Shown: positions 37,478-46,648 of the stretch, one piece after another
Position numbering within the stretch: position 1 is the first letter of the stretch
Layout: each line of letters begins with the position of its first letter
Source: Acidovorax radicis N35
GTDB lineage: Bacteria; Pseudomonadota; Gammaproteobacteria; Burkholderiales; Burkholderiaceae_C
Direction of reading: 5' to 3'
Assembly (NCBI RefSeq): GCF_000204195.1
Contig: NZ_AFBG01000003.1
Coordinates: forward strand, 156,919-220,918
DNA: 64,000 nt
Translations under genes and position numbers: made by a program
Notes under the pieces: generated by a model
Seen by the model: the letters and a program-made list of their open reading frames with translations, nothing else
Databases searched by the model: none
What the model was told of the DNA's origin: nothing

Positions 37478-39297
37478 CTAAACAAATCCGCAACATCGCC
37501 ATCATTGCCCACGTTGACCATGGCAAAACCACCATGGTCGACCAGCTGCTGCGCCAGTCCGGCACCTTCGCCGACCACGAAAAAGTGGTTGATACGGTGA
37601 TGGACAACAACGCGATCGAAAAGGAACGCGGCATCACGATTCTGGCCAAGAACTGTGCCGTGAGCTGGAAGGGCACGCACATCAACATCGTCGATACCCC
37701 TGGTCACGCGGACTTCGGCGGTGAAGTGGAGCGCGCGCTGTCCATGGTCGACAGCGTGGTGCTGCTGATCGACGCGCAAGAAGGCCCCATGCCCCAGACG
37801 CGTTTCGTGACTAAGAAGGCCCTGGCCCTGGGCCTGCGCCCGATTCTGGTCGTGAACAAGGTGGACAAGCCTGGTGCCAACCCCGACAAGGTGGTGAACG
37901 CAGCCTTCGACCTGTTCGACAAGCTGGGTGCTACCGACGAACAACTCGACTTCCCCGTGGTGTACGCCTCGGGTATCAACGGCTGGTCGTCGCTCGAAGA
38001 AGGCGCGCCGGGCGAGCAGTGGGGGCCCGACATGTCGGCCCTGTTTGACACCATCCTCAGCCACGTTCCTCCGAACACGGGTGACCCAGCCGCTCCGCTG
38101 CAACTGCAAATCTCGGCGCTGGACTTCTCCACCTTCGTGGGCCGCATCGGTGTGGGCCGCATCAGCCAAGGCACCATCAAGCCCGGCCAAGACGTGCTGG
38201 TGATGGAAGGCCCCGATGGCAAGAGCATCAAGGGCCGCGTGAACCAGGTGCTGACCTTCCAGGGCCTGGACCGCATGCAGACGCCCCTGGCCGGCCCTGG
38301 CGACATCGTGCTGATCAACGGCATCGAAGACATCGGCATCGGCGTGACCGTGACCGATCCCGCCAACCCTTCGCCGCTGCCCATGCTGAAGGTGGACGAG
38401 CCCACGCTGACCATGAACTTCTGCGTGAACACCTCGCCACTGGCTGGCCGTGAAGGCAAGTTCGTGACCAGCCGCCAGATCTGGGACCGCCTGCAAAAGG
38501 AACTGCAGCACAACGTGGCCCTGCGCGTGTCCGAGACCGACGAAGAAGGTATCTTCGAAGTCATGGGTCGCGGCGAACTGCACCTGACCATCTTGCTGGA
38601 AAACATGCGCCGTGAAGGCTACGAGCTGGCTGTGTCCAAGCCCCGCGTCGTGTTCAAGAACGTGAATGGCGAAAAGCACGAGCCGATCGAACTGGTGACG
38701 GTCGACATCGAAGAAGGCCACCAAGGCGGCGTCATGCAAGCCCTGGGCGAGCGCAAGGGCGAGCTGGTGAACATGGAGCCGGACGGCCGTGGCCGTGTGC
38801 GCCTGGAGTACCGCATTCCCGCACGGGGCCTGATCGGCTTCACCAACGAATTTCTGAACCTGACGCGCGGCTCGGGCCTGATCAGCAACATCTTCGACAG
38901 CTACGAGCCGCACAAGGGCGACATCGGCGGCCGCAAGAACGGCGTGCTGATCTCCATGGACGACGGTGAAATCTTCACCTACGCCCTGGGCAAGCTGGAC
39001 GACCGTGGCCGCATGTTCGTGAAGGCGAACGACCCTGTGTACGAAGGCATGATTGTGGGCATCCACAGCCGTGACAACGACCTGATCGTGAACGCGACGC
39101 GTACCAAGCAGCTGACCAACTTCCGTGTGAGCGGCAAGGAAGACGCGATCAAGATCACGCCTCCGATTGATGCCACCCTGGAATACGCAGTGGAATTCAT
39201 CGAGGACGACGAGCTGGTCGAAATCACGCCCAAGTCCATCCGGATCCGCAAGCGGTTCCTGACGGAAAACGAGCGCAAGCGCGCAGGCCGCTCCTGA
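37474..39297 (+). CDS. typA: Ribosome-associated GTPase TypA/BipA
   Basis: A 607-residue translational GTPase. The G1 loop is AHVDHGKT (12-19), switch I is EKERGIT, G3 is [14 protein letters not shown] and G4 is NKVD. The EF-G-like domains and the BipA-specific C-terminal domain ([15 protein letters not shown], then RTKQLTNFR) are complete. It acts in ribosome assembly and stress adaptation. The ATG overlaps the truB stop (ATGA at 37474-37477), so it is translated as part of the same operon, which ends at the terminator at 39389-39418. Confidence 0.96.
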   Translation: MTKQIRNIAIIAHVDHGKTTMVDQLLRQSGTFADHEKVVDTVMDNNAIEKERGITILAKNCAVSWKGTHINIVDTPGHADFGGEVERALSMVDSVVLLIDAQEGPMPQTRFVTKKALALGLRPILVVNKVDKPGANPDKVVNAAFDLFDKLGATDEQLDFPVVYASGINGWSSLEEGAPGEQWGPDMSALFDTILSHVPPNTGDPAAPLQLQISALDFSTFVGRIGVGRISQGTIKPGQDVLVMEGPDGKSIKGRVNQVLTFQGLDRMQTPLAGPGDIVLINGIEDIGIGVTVTDPANPSPLPMLKVDEPTLTMNFCVNTSPLAGREGKFVTSRQIWDRLQKELQHNVALRVSETDEEGIFEVMGRGELHLTILLENMRREGYELAVSKPRVVFKNVNGEKHEPIELVTVDIEEGHQGGVMQALGERKGELVNMEPDGRGRVRLEYRIPARGLIGFTNEFLNLTRGSGLISNIFDSYEPHKGDIGGRKNGVLISMDDGEIFTYALGKLDDRGRMFVKANDPVYEGMIVGIHSRDNDLIVNATRTKQLTNFRVSGKEDAIKITPPIDATLEYAVEFIEDDELVEITPKSIRIRKRFLTENERKRAGRS

Positions 39298-39388
39298 GCT
39301 GCTTTACTGGTTGGGGCCGCTTCTTGTGGTGGCTTAAACCGGTAGCATCGTTGCGCAGCGGGAAACTTCGCTCCCGATGCGCGACCCG

Positions 39389-39418
39389 AAGGGCCACTGC
39401 CATGCTGTGGCCCTTTTT
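39389..39418 (+). terminator. Rho-independent terminator of the nusA-typA operon
   Basis: Perfect nine-base stem AAGGGCCAC / GTGGCCCTT (39389-39397 and 39407-39415) with a nine-base loop and a following T run. It lies about 90 bases past the typA stop. Confidence 0.85.
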
Positions 39419-39467
39419 GCCGTCTTGAATCCCTTGTTCCCCCAGATTCCATGAACTGCAGGTTCAC

Positions 39468-40343
39468 ATGCTGAAGCTCACGCATTCCCGCGCGGTGGCC
39501 TTGATGGTGGCTGTGACCCTGATGTGGTCCATCGCCGGTGTGGTCACGCGCCACCTCGAACACGCGCGTAGCTTCGAGGTGACCTTCTGGCGCAGCTTCT
39601 TCACGCTGCTGGCGTTGCTCATCATCTTGCCGACCTTGCAGGGCCGGGCCGTGTTTTCCTCTATGCGCCACAGCGGCCGCGCGCTGTGGGTCTCGGGCGT
39701 CTGCTGGAGCGTGATGTTCACCGCTTTCATGGTGGCGATCCTGCTCATGCCGGTGGCCAATGTGCTGGTCACCATGGCAGCGGGACCGCTGCTCACGGCG
39801 CTGTTTGCGCGTGTTTTCATCGGCCACCACATCACACCGCGCACCTGGGCTGCGATTGCGGTGGCGGGTCTGGGCATTGCGTGGATGTATGGTTCACAGA
39901 TGGCGGGCCTGCCGCTGGCGGGGACTTTGGTGGCATTGTGTGTGCCGGTGGCAGCAGCCATCAACTGGACCGTGGTGCAGCATTCGCAGCGCCATGGCCA
40001 TGCGGTGGACCTAGTGCCCGCCGTGCTGGTGGGCGCGGTGATTTCGGTGGTGGCCACACTGCCGCTGGCCCTGCCATTCCAAGCGTCATTGCATGACCTT
40101 GGATTGCTCGCCCTGCTGGGCGTGGTGCAATTGGCGATCCCTTGCGTGCTGGCGGTGCGCTGCGGGCGTGTGCTCAAGGCGCCCGAGATGGCGCTGCTGG
40201 GCCTGTTGGAGGTGATCTTTGGCATCTTGCTGGCATGGCTGGGTGCGGGCGAAGAGCCCAGTGCAGCGGTGCTGACAGGGGGCGCGCTGGTGATTGGTGC
40301 GCTGGTTTTCAATGAACTTTTAGGCTGGAAGGAACAAAAATGA
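39468..40343 (+). CDS. EamA/DMT-superfamily transporter
   Basis: A 291-residue inner-membrane protein with about ten hydrophobic helices in two EamA repeats. The first starts with MLKLTHSRAVALMVAVTLMWSIAGVVTRHLE and contains FWRSFF; the second contains AAINWTVVQ and the terminal LLGLLEVIFGILLAWL. Such proteins export or exchange amino acids, nucleosides and other metabolites; the substrate is not readable. Its stop overlaps the ATG of the next gene (ATGA at 40340), so the exporter and the acyl-CoA enzyme are co-translated. Confidence 0.88.
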   Translation: MLKLTHSRAVALMVAVTLMWSIAGVVTRHLEHARSFEVTFWRSFFTLLALLIILPTLQGRAVFSSMRHSGRALWVSGVCWSVMFTAFMVAILLMPVANVLVTMAAGPLLTALFARVFIGHHITPRTWAAIAVAGLGIAWMYGSQMAGLPLAGTLVALCVPVAAAINWTVVQHSQRHGHAVDLVPAVLVGAVISVVATLPLALPFQASLHDLGLLALLGVVQLAIPCVLAVRCGRVLKAPEMALLGLLEVIFGILLAWLGAGEEPSAAVLTGGALVIGALVFNELLGWKEQK

Positions 40344-41437
40344 CGGAGACGACAGTGGCGGCGGAAATCGTGAGTGAAGTGCGTGGCCAGATAGGCTTCA
40401 TCACCCTGAACCGCCCACGTGCGCTTAACGCCTTGTCGCTGGGCATGGTGCGCGATCTGATGGGTATTCTGCTGGCCTGGCAGAACGATGCGCGTGTGCT
40501 CGCGGTGGCGATCCGTGGCAGCAACAAGGAGGGTCCGTTCGGTGCTTTCTGCGCCGGTGGGGACATTCGATTTCTGCACCAGGCGGGCAGCCAGGGCAAT
40601 CCGCTGCTGGAAGACTTCTTCACCGAGGAATACGCGCTCAACCACCTGATTCACAACTACGGCAAGCCCTATATCGCGTTCATGGACGGCATCGTGATGG
40701 GCGGCGGCATGGGCATCAGCCAGGGTGCCGCACTGCGCGTGGTGACCGAGCGCACGAAGATGGCCATGCCCGAGACGGCCATCGGCCTGTTCCCTGACGT
40801 GGGCGGCGGCTACTTCCTCTCGCGCTGCCCCGGCCGCGTGGGCGAGTGGCTGGCCCTCACGGGTGACACCATTGGCGCGGGTGATGCCATCGAAAACCAG
40901 TTGGCGGATGGCTGCCTGCCGTCGGACCAGCAGGCGGCCGTGTGGGAGGCACTGGGAGTCCAGAGCTTTGCGGATGGCAAGGCGGCTCGGGATTTTGTTG
41001 CTTCTAAATTTATAGCTAGTGACGCTCGCCATTCAAGCGCCAGGGCCCAAATTGACCAATATTTTTCGCTCCCAACCGTGGGTGCGATTGTCGCTGCGCT
41101 GGAAACTGCTGACACCGACTGGGCGCGTGCCACGGCCGCCACCCTGCGCAAGCGTTCGCCGCTGATGCTGCACGTGGTGCTGGAGCAAATCCGCCGAGCG
41201 CGCGACATGGGTCTGGCGGAAGACTTGCGCATGGAGCGCGACATGGTACGCCACTGCTTCTTCCTGCGCCCGGGCGAGAGCGAAACGCTGGAGGGCATCC
41301 GCGCCCTGGCCGTGGACAAGGACCATTCGCCAAAGTGGAACCCTGGACGTATTGAAGATGTGGCGCCGGAGATGGTGGCGCCGTTTTTTGTGAGTCCCTG
41401 GCCTGTGCATGCGCATCCGCTGGCAGCGCTGCGTTAG
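40340..41437 (+). CDS. Enoyl-CoA hydratase/isomerase family, 3-hydroxyisobutyryl-CoA hydrolase-like
   Basis: A 365-residue crotonase-fold enzyme. The CoA and oxyanion signatures are FCAGGDIRFLHQ and FMDGIVMGGGMGIS. The AMPETAIGLFPDVGGGYFLSR segment carries the Glu and Asp typical of 3-hydroxyisobutyryl-CoA hydrolase (valine breakdown), and the long C-terminus is also HIBCH-like. Residues about 221-239 (ASKFIASDARHSSARAQID) are encoded by a copy of the dispersed palindromic repeat, in frame, in a loop region. It overlaps the EamA gene by four bases. Activity on another hydroxyacyl-CoA is possible. Confidence 0.85.
   Translation: MTETTVAAEIVSEVRGQIGFITLNRPRALNALSLGMVRDLMGILLAWQNDARVLAVAIRGSNKEGPFGAFCAGGDIRFLHQAGSQGNPLLEDFFTEEYALNHLIHNYGKPYIAFMDGIVMGGGMGISQGAALRVVTERTKMAMPETAIGLFPDVGGGYFLSRCPGRVGEWLALTGDTIGAGDAIENQLADGCLPSDQQAAVWEALGVQSFADGKAARDFVASKFIASDARHSSARAQIDQYFSLPTVGAIVAALETADTDWARATAATLRKRSPLMLHVVLEQIRRARDMGLAEDLRMERDMVRHCFFLRPGESETLEGIRALAVDKDHSPKWNPGRIEDVAPEMVAPFFVSPWPVHAHPLAALR
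40999..41056. repeat. Dispersed palindromic element, copy H, inside the HIBCH-like gene
   Basis: CTAAATTTATAGCTAGTGACGCTCGCCATTCAAGCGCCAGGGCCCAAATT-type sequence aligns with the family consensus and is fully inside the coding frame. It contains ATA and other codons rare in this GC-rich gene. Confidence 0.65.
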
Positions 41438-41466
41438 TAGTGCTTGCCAGTGCTCCATGCCGAACG

Positions 41467-41550
41467 CCCCTGGTTTGCCAGGGGAGGGCTGGTTGCCGAG
41501 TGCAGCAAGAGATTATACGCAATAGGTCCCGGCTTCGGTGGCGCCGGGAC
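41467..41550. terminator. Two hairpins between convergent genes
   Basis: CCCCTGG-TTTG-CCAGGGG (41467-41484) and GTCCCGGC / GCCGGGAC (41526-41533 and 41543-41550). The second abuts the stop codon of the AraC gene (41551). They lie between the plus-strand HIBCH-like gene and the minus-strand AraC gene. T runs are absent, so efficiency is uncertain. Confidence 0.55.
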
Positions 41551-42573
41551 TCAGGTCTGCCGGAAGGCACGCAGCGTTTCAGATGGCAGCTCACCAAACC
41601 TGCGTTTGTATGCGGCGGAAAACACGCCCATGCTGCAGTAGCCCCAGCAGGCCGCGATGGCTTTGACAGACGCCGATGGGGGCGCTGCCAGCAGATCGGC
41701 CCGCATGCCCTGAAGCCGCTGTTCCCTCAGAAATCCGTTTACCGTGCCGCCCCTGAACCTGCGGAACGTGCCCGACAAACTGCGCACACTGGTACCTACT
41801 GCAGCCGCCACTTCGGACGCGGTAGGTGCCTGTCTGGCGTACTGCGCCATATACCGCTCTGCATCGCGCACGATCTTCGGTGCCAACTGGGGTGGTGTGC
41901 CAAGGCGCGGCCCCCCGGGTGTCGAGTGCATCCACTGCATCAGTAGATGCATGCCAATGGCTTCCTCCACATGGCGCCCGAGCGGGCCAATGGCCATCTG
42001 CGAGGGAAACTCTGCCATGCATCGGCATGCGTACTCCATCAGAGCCACCCAGGACGATCCGCGTCCGCCGAATCTGACCTTTTGTAGCCACAGCTGATCG
42101 CTGGGCTGCTCGCCAAACCATCGCTCGTAAAGCTGCGCCAGCAACTGGTGCGGCATGGTGACGTTGACCTGAAGATGGTTGGGGTCGAAATCCACCCAAT
42201 AATCGGTGCGGCTGGTGTCCACCAAAAATGCATCTCCCACGCCGGTGTGTGCGGGCTTTCGGGAGTCGATCCAATGCTGCGCGCTTCCTCGTATGGTGGT
42301 CAGCACGATGGCCAGGTCTTCGGATTGCGACCAATCTTTGATGTGAACGGGAATGTTGTACGAAAACCGGCTGAGGATGCTGGAGCCGATCTGCGAGGCG
42401 TACATGCGGGCGTCCGGCCGCTGAGCTTTGCCCGTGGGCGACACTTCGTAGGGCATGTAGATCTTGTTGGACCACGCATACATTTCGTCCCAGTCCCGCG
42501 TGGAGACTACATGGTGCTTTTCGGTTATCTGTCCGCTGTGATCGACAACCAGGGCATTGTGCAGAGCATTCAT
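41551..42573 (-). CDS. AraC-family transcriptional regulator
   Basis: A 340-residue regulator counted from the ATG at 42573; the frame continues upstream, but the extension reads like non-coding sequence. The N-terminal ~210 residues are of the AraC-binding-like type (cupin-like strands, IPVHIKDWSQSEDLAIVL). The C-terminal ~100 carry the two helix-turn-helices: SEVAAAVGTSVRSLSGTFRRFRG, then AIAACWGYCSMGVFSAAYKRRFGELPSE. The layout matches activators of catabolic genes. It is divergent from the esterase gene at 42832 across a 258-bp spacer and probably controls it. Confidence 0.85.
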   Translation of the reverse strand: MNALHNALVVDHSGQITEKHHVVSTRDWDEMYAWSNKIYMPYEVSPTGKAQRPDARMYASQIGSSILSRFSYNIPVHIKDWSQSEDLAIVLTTIRGSAQHWIDSRKPAHTGVGDAFLVDTSRTDYWVDFDPNHLQVNVTMPHQLLAQLYERWFGEQPSDQLWLQKVRFGGRGSSWVALMEYACRCMAEFPSQMAIGPLGRHVEEAIGMHLLMQWMHSTPGGPRLGTPPQLAPKIVRDAERYMAQYARQAPTASEVAAAVGTSVRSLSGTFRRFRGGTVNGFLREQRLQGMRADLLAAPPSASVKAIAACWGYCSMGVFSAAYKRRFGELPSETLRAFRQT

Positions 42574-42831
42574 CGCGCCGTTCCTCGCTTGCCAAGGATG
42601 AAATGAAGCCGTTATTTTGCGCGCCGCCAGCGCGCAGTACAGCCGGGGAAATACCCGCCGCACTGCCTGGATGTTTCTAAGCGGCAAGACATGTTTTGAG
42701 TCGGCATTTTTCCTGTTTGGCCCCCGTTTGAACTTCACATTTAGTCGTACAGAGTCTCCAAAATAGCCTCGTTCGGGACTTCTGCGCCGCCCCGAACACG
42801 CGATTCAGGCGTTCAACAGGAGACAAAAAAT

Positions 42832-44019
42832 ATGAGCGATAAACTGGCAAGCTTGGCGGACGGAATACTCCATCGCACCGTCTCGGCAGCGGGCGGTGCG
42901 CCCGGTGTGGTGGCAATGGCCACAGACCGCGAGGGCAATATCTACGAAGGTGCCGCGGGCAAGCGGGAACTGGGTAAAGACCAAGCCATGACCACCGATT
43001 CGGTGATGGCGATTTTTTCCACCACGAAGGCCATCACGGGAGTGACCATCATGCAACTGATGGAGGAGGGAAAAATCCGTCTGGATGACCCTGTGCGCAA
43101 GTATGTGCCCGAAATCGCTTCCATACAGGTGCTGGACGGGTTTGACGCTTCGGGACAGCCCCGGACTCGGGCGCCCAGGCGAGACATCACCATCAACGAT
43201 TTGCTACTGCACACAGCGGGCTTTTGTTATGAATTCTTCAGCCACGATGACTTGAAGTACAGGTCTGCAAAGAGCATTCCTACCGTCGTCTCCAGTACGT
43301 TCGACTCTATCAAGACGGTGCTGCTGCATGAGCCTGGCGAGCGCTGGACGTATGGCGTCAATATTGACTGGCTGGGCAAGGTGGTGGAGCAGCAACGTGG
43401 CAAGCGACTGGGCGAAGTGATGAAGGAGCGGGTGTTCGAGCCGCTCGGCATGGTGGACATCGCGTTCACCATGTCGGGCACCATGGCAGAACGTCGTGCC
43501 ACTATCCATGATCGCGCCATGGACGGCAGATTGACACCACTTCCCGAACTCGTTTTGCCGCAACCGCCTGCGATGGACATGGGCGGCCATGGGCTGTATT
43601 CAACGGTCGGGGAGTACATGAAATTCATCCGCATGTTTCTCAACGATGGTGCCGGACCCCACGCACGTGTATTGAGTGCTGACACGGTCAATGCCATGTC
43701 GCGCAGCGGACTTGCGGCCGGGATGTTGAGCGGTGGCTGGACGACATCCATCCCTTCGCTTTCAAATGACGGAGAGTTTCTGCCTTCCGTGCGCAAGACT
43801 TGGGGCTACACCTTCCAGATCAACGAAGAGGATGCTCCAACGGGGCGCCCGGCGGGCTCGCTGGCCTGGGCTGGCCTGGCCAATTTGTTCTACTGGATCG
43901 ACCGGAAGACGGGGATCGGTGGCTATTGGGGTTCTCAGATCCTGCCGTTCCAGGATGTGTCGTCCTACGCCGGGTATGTGGAGTTTGAGACGGCGGTGTA
44001 CCGAAGCCTCAGGCCGTAG
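42832..44019 (+). CDS. Serine hydrolase of the beta-lactamase fold (family VIII esterase-like)
   Basis: A 395-residue protein. The nucleophile motif is S63-T-T-K66, the second motif includes Tyr174 (WTYGVN), and GGHGLYST is the third-motif-like segment. The pattern and length match EstB-type family VIII carboxylesterases and class C-like penicillin-recognising enzymes. No signal peptide is seen, which favours a cytoplasmic esterase over a secreted beta-lactamase. The ATG follows an ACAGGAGAC ribosome site. The divergent AraC gene is its likely regulator. Confidence 0.85.
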   Translation: MSDKLASLADGILHRTVSAAGGAPGVVAMATDREGNIYEGAAGKRELGKDQAMTTDSVMAIFSTTKAITGVTIMQLMEEGKIRLDDPVRKYVPEIASIQVLDGFDASGQPRTRAPRRDITINDLLLHTAGFCYEFFSHDDLKYRSAKSIPTVVSSTFDSIKTVLLHEPGERWTYGVNIDWLGKVVEQQRGKRLGEVMKERVFEPLGMVDIAFTMSGTMAERRATIHDRAMDGRLTPLPELVLPQPPAMDMGGHGLYSTVGEYMKFIRMFLNDGAGPHARVLSADTVNAMSRSGLAAGMLSGGWTTSIPSLSNDGEFLPSVRKTWGYTFQINEEDAPTGRPAGSLAWAGLANLFYWIDRKTGIGGYWGSQILPFQDVSSYAGYVEFETAVYRSLRP

Positions 44020-44060
44020 CCACTGGCACTCTTGGGTCGCTTCCCGTGCTTGGTGGCCTA

Positions 44061-44942
44061 CTACAGTTGCCGGTGTACTGTCGCTGCCAGCGTGAGCAGC
44101 GTCTGGCGAGAAAGTTGGCCGCTGAGCGAATAGCCAAAACCCTGTTCGGCCCAATAGAAGCCGGGCACAGGGCCATCGCTGGTGAATTGGAAAGCGATCT
44201 CCTCTCTGTTCGGTGGTGCAGTGGGCGTAGCTACGGATGTGCCGGATTGGGGCGCTGGCAAAGTGGCGATGGCGCCCAGGTACAAAGTGATGCGATCCCC
44301 CTGGCTGTTCTGGTACATGAACTGTGCGCGTGCGCCGGTATCACCCGGCAGCAGTCGGCCGCCCACCAATTCGTAACCTTCGGCTGCCAGCACGGGCAGC
44401 TTGAGAGGCCGCCCCAGCCGTTTGGACAACCACTGCACCAGATGCTCCTGCTGCGCCGCCGTGACTTCCACCGGATGGCGCACTTCGGGCTGGTACACCG
44501 CGTGGGCCACAGCAGCCTGCTGGGCGAAACGCTGCACCGGAGCCGTTGCCACTTGTGTTGAAGTGTCGGCCTGCGATCTGCCTGGTCCATGGCGTGACCA
44601 TTCGCTGCGTCCCGCCCATCCCAGCACAAACGCCACCAGCACCGAAGCGGCCATGCCGCCCCAGCGCCACCACTGTGCCTGCTGCTCCTTGCGGCCCACG
44701 GCGCGCAATGCGGTGGCCAGCAGCCCATCGGGCACGGGCTCATGGAGCAGGTCCTGGTGCAGCGCATGCAGCCGGGTCCGTTGCGTTTGCCAGTGGGTGA
44801 TGGCGTCCAGCGCGCTCCCGTCGCCCTGCAGTTGCTGGCGCAGGGCCTCGGCTTCCGCAGGCGGCAACTGGCCGTCCACCAAGGCGTGCCAGGCCGTGGG
44901 GTCGTCCTTGCGGGAGGGAGGGGCGTGGCGGGGCGTGTCCAT
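44061..44942 (-). CDS. Anti-sigma factor (membrane, cognate to the upstream ECF sigma)
   Basis: About 293 residues from the ATG at 44942. A GTG at 44966 overlapping the sigma stop codon (TAGTG) would add eight residues and couple translation, and it cannot be excluded. The N-terminal part (AWHALVDGQLPPAEAEALRQQL) resembles the short helical anti-sigma domain of the RsiW/FecR/PrtR-like group. One membrane helix follows (about residues 93-112, GMAASVLVAFVLGWAG). The periplasmic C-terminal ~180 residues are a conserved globular region. No zinc-binding HxxxCxxC motif is visible. Confidence 0.8.
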   Translation of the reverse strand: MDTPRHAPPSRKDDPTAWHALVDGQLPPAEAEALRQQLQGDGSALDAITHWQTQRTRLHALHQDLLHEPVPDGLLATALRAVGRKEQQAQWWRWGGMAASVLVAFVLGWAGRSEWSRHGPGRSQADTSTQVATAPVQRFAQQAAVAHAVYQPEVRHPVEVTAAQQEHLVQWLSKRLGRPLKLPVLAAEGYELVGGRLLPGDTGARAQFMYQNSQGDRITLYLGAIATLPAPQSGTSVATPTAPPNREEIAFQFTSDGPVPGFYWAEQGFGYSLSGQLSRQTLLTLAATVHRQL

Positions 44943-44965
44943 GGTGGTGTTGCGGGTCAGAGGCA

Positions 44966-45517
44966 CTACTTGAGGCGGCGCAGCGCAGGCTGCATGTTGG
45001 CAGAGGCTGCCGTCTCGGGCGTGGCGGATTGGGGGACAGGCGAGGATGTGGGTGCGCGCTCCATCAACGCGCGCAGGCGTGTGCGGGCCCGTGACAGGCG
45101 AGACATGACCGTGCCCACCGGAATATCCAGGATGCGTGCTGTGTCCTCATAACTCATGTCCTCCATGGCGACCAGCAGCAACACGGCCCGCTGGTCGGCG
45201 GGCAAGCGCTGCAGGCAACGCTCCAGGTCCAGGGCATCATTCGATGGGCCTGCGGTGCCTGGCAACTGGTCTTGAACGTCTTCGATGTCCAGTGGTGACA
45301 GCGTGGGCAGGGCGCGACGCTGGTTGAGGTAAAGGTTGTGCATCAACGTGAACAACCATGCGCGCAGATCGCTGCCAGCGCGCCACAGCAGCCACTTGCT
45401 GCAGGCCCGCTCCAGCGTGTCCTGGACCAGGTCATCGGCAGCCCAGCTGTCGCCCGTGAGCGCCCGCGCATAGCGGCGCAGGGCAGGCAGCTGTTCGACA
45501 ACCTGGGTGCGGTCCAT
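44966..45517 (-). CDS. ECF-type RNA polymerase sigma factor
   Basis: A 183-residue sigma-70 family protein with only regions 2 and 4. Region 2 holds DLVQDTLERA and LRAWLFTLMHNLYLNQRR; region 4 holds LPADQRAVLLLVAMEDMSYEDTARILDIPVGTVMSRLSRARTRLR. The gene sits between an exported lipoprotein gene upstream (22-base gap) and its presumed anti-sigma gene downstream, a typical ECF arrangement. Target promoters are not evident by eye. Confidence 0.92.
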   Translation of the reverse strand: MDRTQVVEQLPALRRYARALTGDSWAADDLVQDTLERACSKWLLWRAGSDLRAWLFTLMHNLYLNQRRALPTLSPLDIEDVQDQLPGTAGPSNDALDLERCLQRLPADQRAVLLLVAMEDMSYEDTARILDIPVGTVMSRLSRARTRLRALMERAPTSSPVPQSATPETAASANMQPALRRLK

Positions 45518-45539
45518 GCGGTGTGACTCTGCAGAGGCC

Positions 45540-45914
45540 TCAGGGGCGAGCCGTGTGCCAGACTTGGTTCACACCTTCGCCGGTCTTGTCTCCTGGCTTG
45601 GTGTCCTTGATCCAGTAGTACAGCGGCTTGCCCTTGTAGGCCAGCTGGGTCTTGCCATCATCGCGGGTGACGATGGTGTAGTTACCGCCTGGCGCCGTGC
45701 TGGCCGCGAGGGGAGGCCAGTTGGTGGCGCAGGCGCCGTTGCAGACTGATTTGCCACTGCCGGTTGCGTCGCGGTCAAAAGTGTAAAGCGTCATGCCGCC
45801 TGCGCCGACGAGTACGCCGTCCACGGTCTTCACGGGGGGGTCGGACATGGACGCGCAACCCGCCATGCCAGCGATGGCGATGAGTGCGGCAGCCATTGAT
45901 ACCAATTTCTTCAT
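45540..45914 (-). CDS. COG4315-type lipoprotein with YxFxxD repeats
   Basis: A 124-residue lipoprotein: the signal peptide ends IAGMAGC, with the lipid-anchored Cys20. Two copies of the family motif Y-x-(F/W/Y)-x-x-D are visible (LYTFDRD and YYWIKD). A Cys pair in SVCNGACATNWPP is also typical. The family is widespread and of unknown role, often next to ECF sigma genes. AGGAG precedes the ATG at 45914. It is the first gene of the sigma operon, so it may be the induced product or the sensor. Confidence 0.85.
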   Translation of the reverse strand: MKKLVSMAAALIAIAGMAGCASMSDPPVKTVDGVLVGAGGMTLYTFDRDATGSGKSVCNGACATNWPPLAASTAPGGNYTIVTRDDGKTQLAYKGKPLYYWIKDTKPGDKTGEGVNQVWHTARP

Positions 45915-46057
45915 GGGTTTCTCCTGGGAGGGTGCAGGCGGGCGCAAATGCTGCCTTGCACAGGGGTAAACACATGGGTGCAGCGGTTTATTCCACGGCA
46001 TCAGAAAAAAGGCATTTCGCTCAAACAGGTGCTAACTGGCCTCTTGGGGCAGGGGGG

Positions 46058-46531
46058 CTAGCGATTCCTGCTTTTCATGGCACGTTCGACCTCGCGCTTG
46101 CCTTCGCGGTCCTTGATGGTGTCGCGCTTGTCGTGCTCGGCCTTGCCCTTGGCCAGGGCGATCTCGCATTTCACGAAGCCGTTTTTCCAGTGCAGGTTCA
46201 GGGGCACCAGGGTATAGCCCTTTTGCTCCACCTTGACGATCAGATGTTTGATGTCGTCCTTCTTGAGCAGCAGTTTTTTGGTGCGCGCCGATTCGGGATT
46301 GACGTGGGTGGAGGCGGTCTTGAGCGCATGGATCAGGCAGCCGAGCAGATACAGCTCGCCGTCGCGGATCAGCACATAGCCATCGGTCAATTGCACCTTG
46401 CCCTCGCGCAGCGCCTTGACCTCCCAGCCATGCAGCACCATGCCCGCCTCATGGCGCTCCTCGAAGAAATAGTTGAAGGCCGCCTTTTTGTTGTCGGCAA
46501 TGCGGGACGTGGGATCGGGTTTTTTGGCCAT
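46058..46531 (-). CDS. smpB: SsrA-binding protein SmpB
   Basis: A 157-residue tmRNA-binding protein required for trans-translation of stalled ribosomes. Conserved parts: [36 protein letters not shown], the ATG-proximal MAKK start, and the basic C-terminal tail [26 protein letters not shown]. The ATG at 46531 gives the family length; a short in-frame extension is ignored. No tmRNA gene is visible in the window. It is divergent from ratA, a classic arrangement. Confidence 0.96.
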   Translation of the reverse strand: MAKKPDPTSRIADNKKAAFNYFFEERHEAGMVLHGWEVKALREGKVQLTDGYVLIRDGELYLLGCLIHALKTASTHVNPESARTKKLLLKKDDIKHLIVKVEQKGYTLVPLNLHWKNGFVKCEIALAKGKAEHDKRDTIKDREGKREVERAMKSRNR

Positions 46532-46648
46532 GAAGATGTAGATGCGGCACAAACCGGGAGTTAAAAGGCCTCCCTACAATGGGTGGGTGTCGCTGGCAGC
46601 GATTCTAATTTCCCCCGCTTGCGCACATTGATGCCGGGCACAGTCTGC

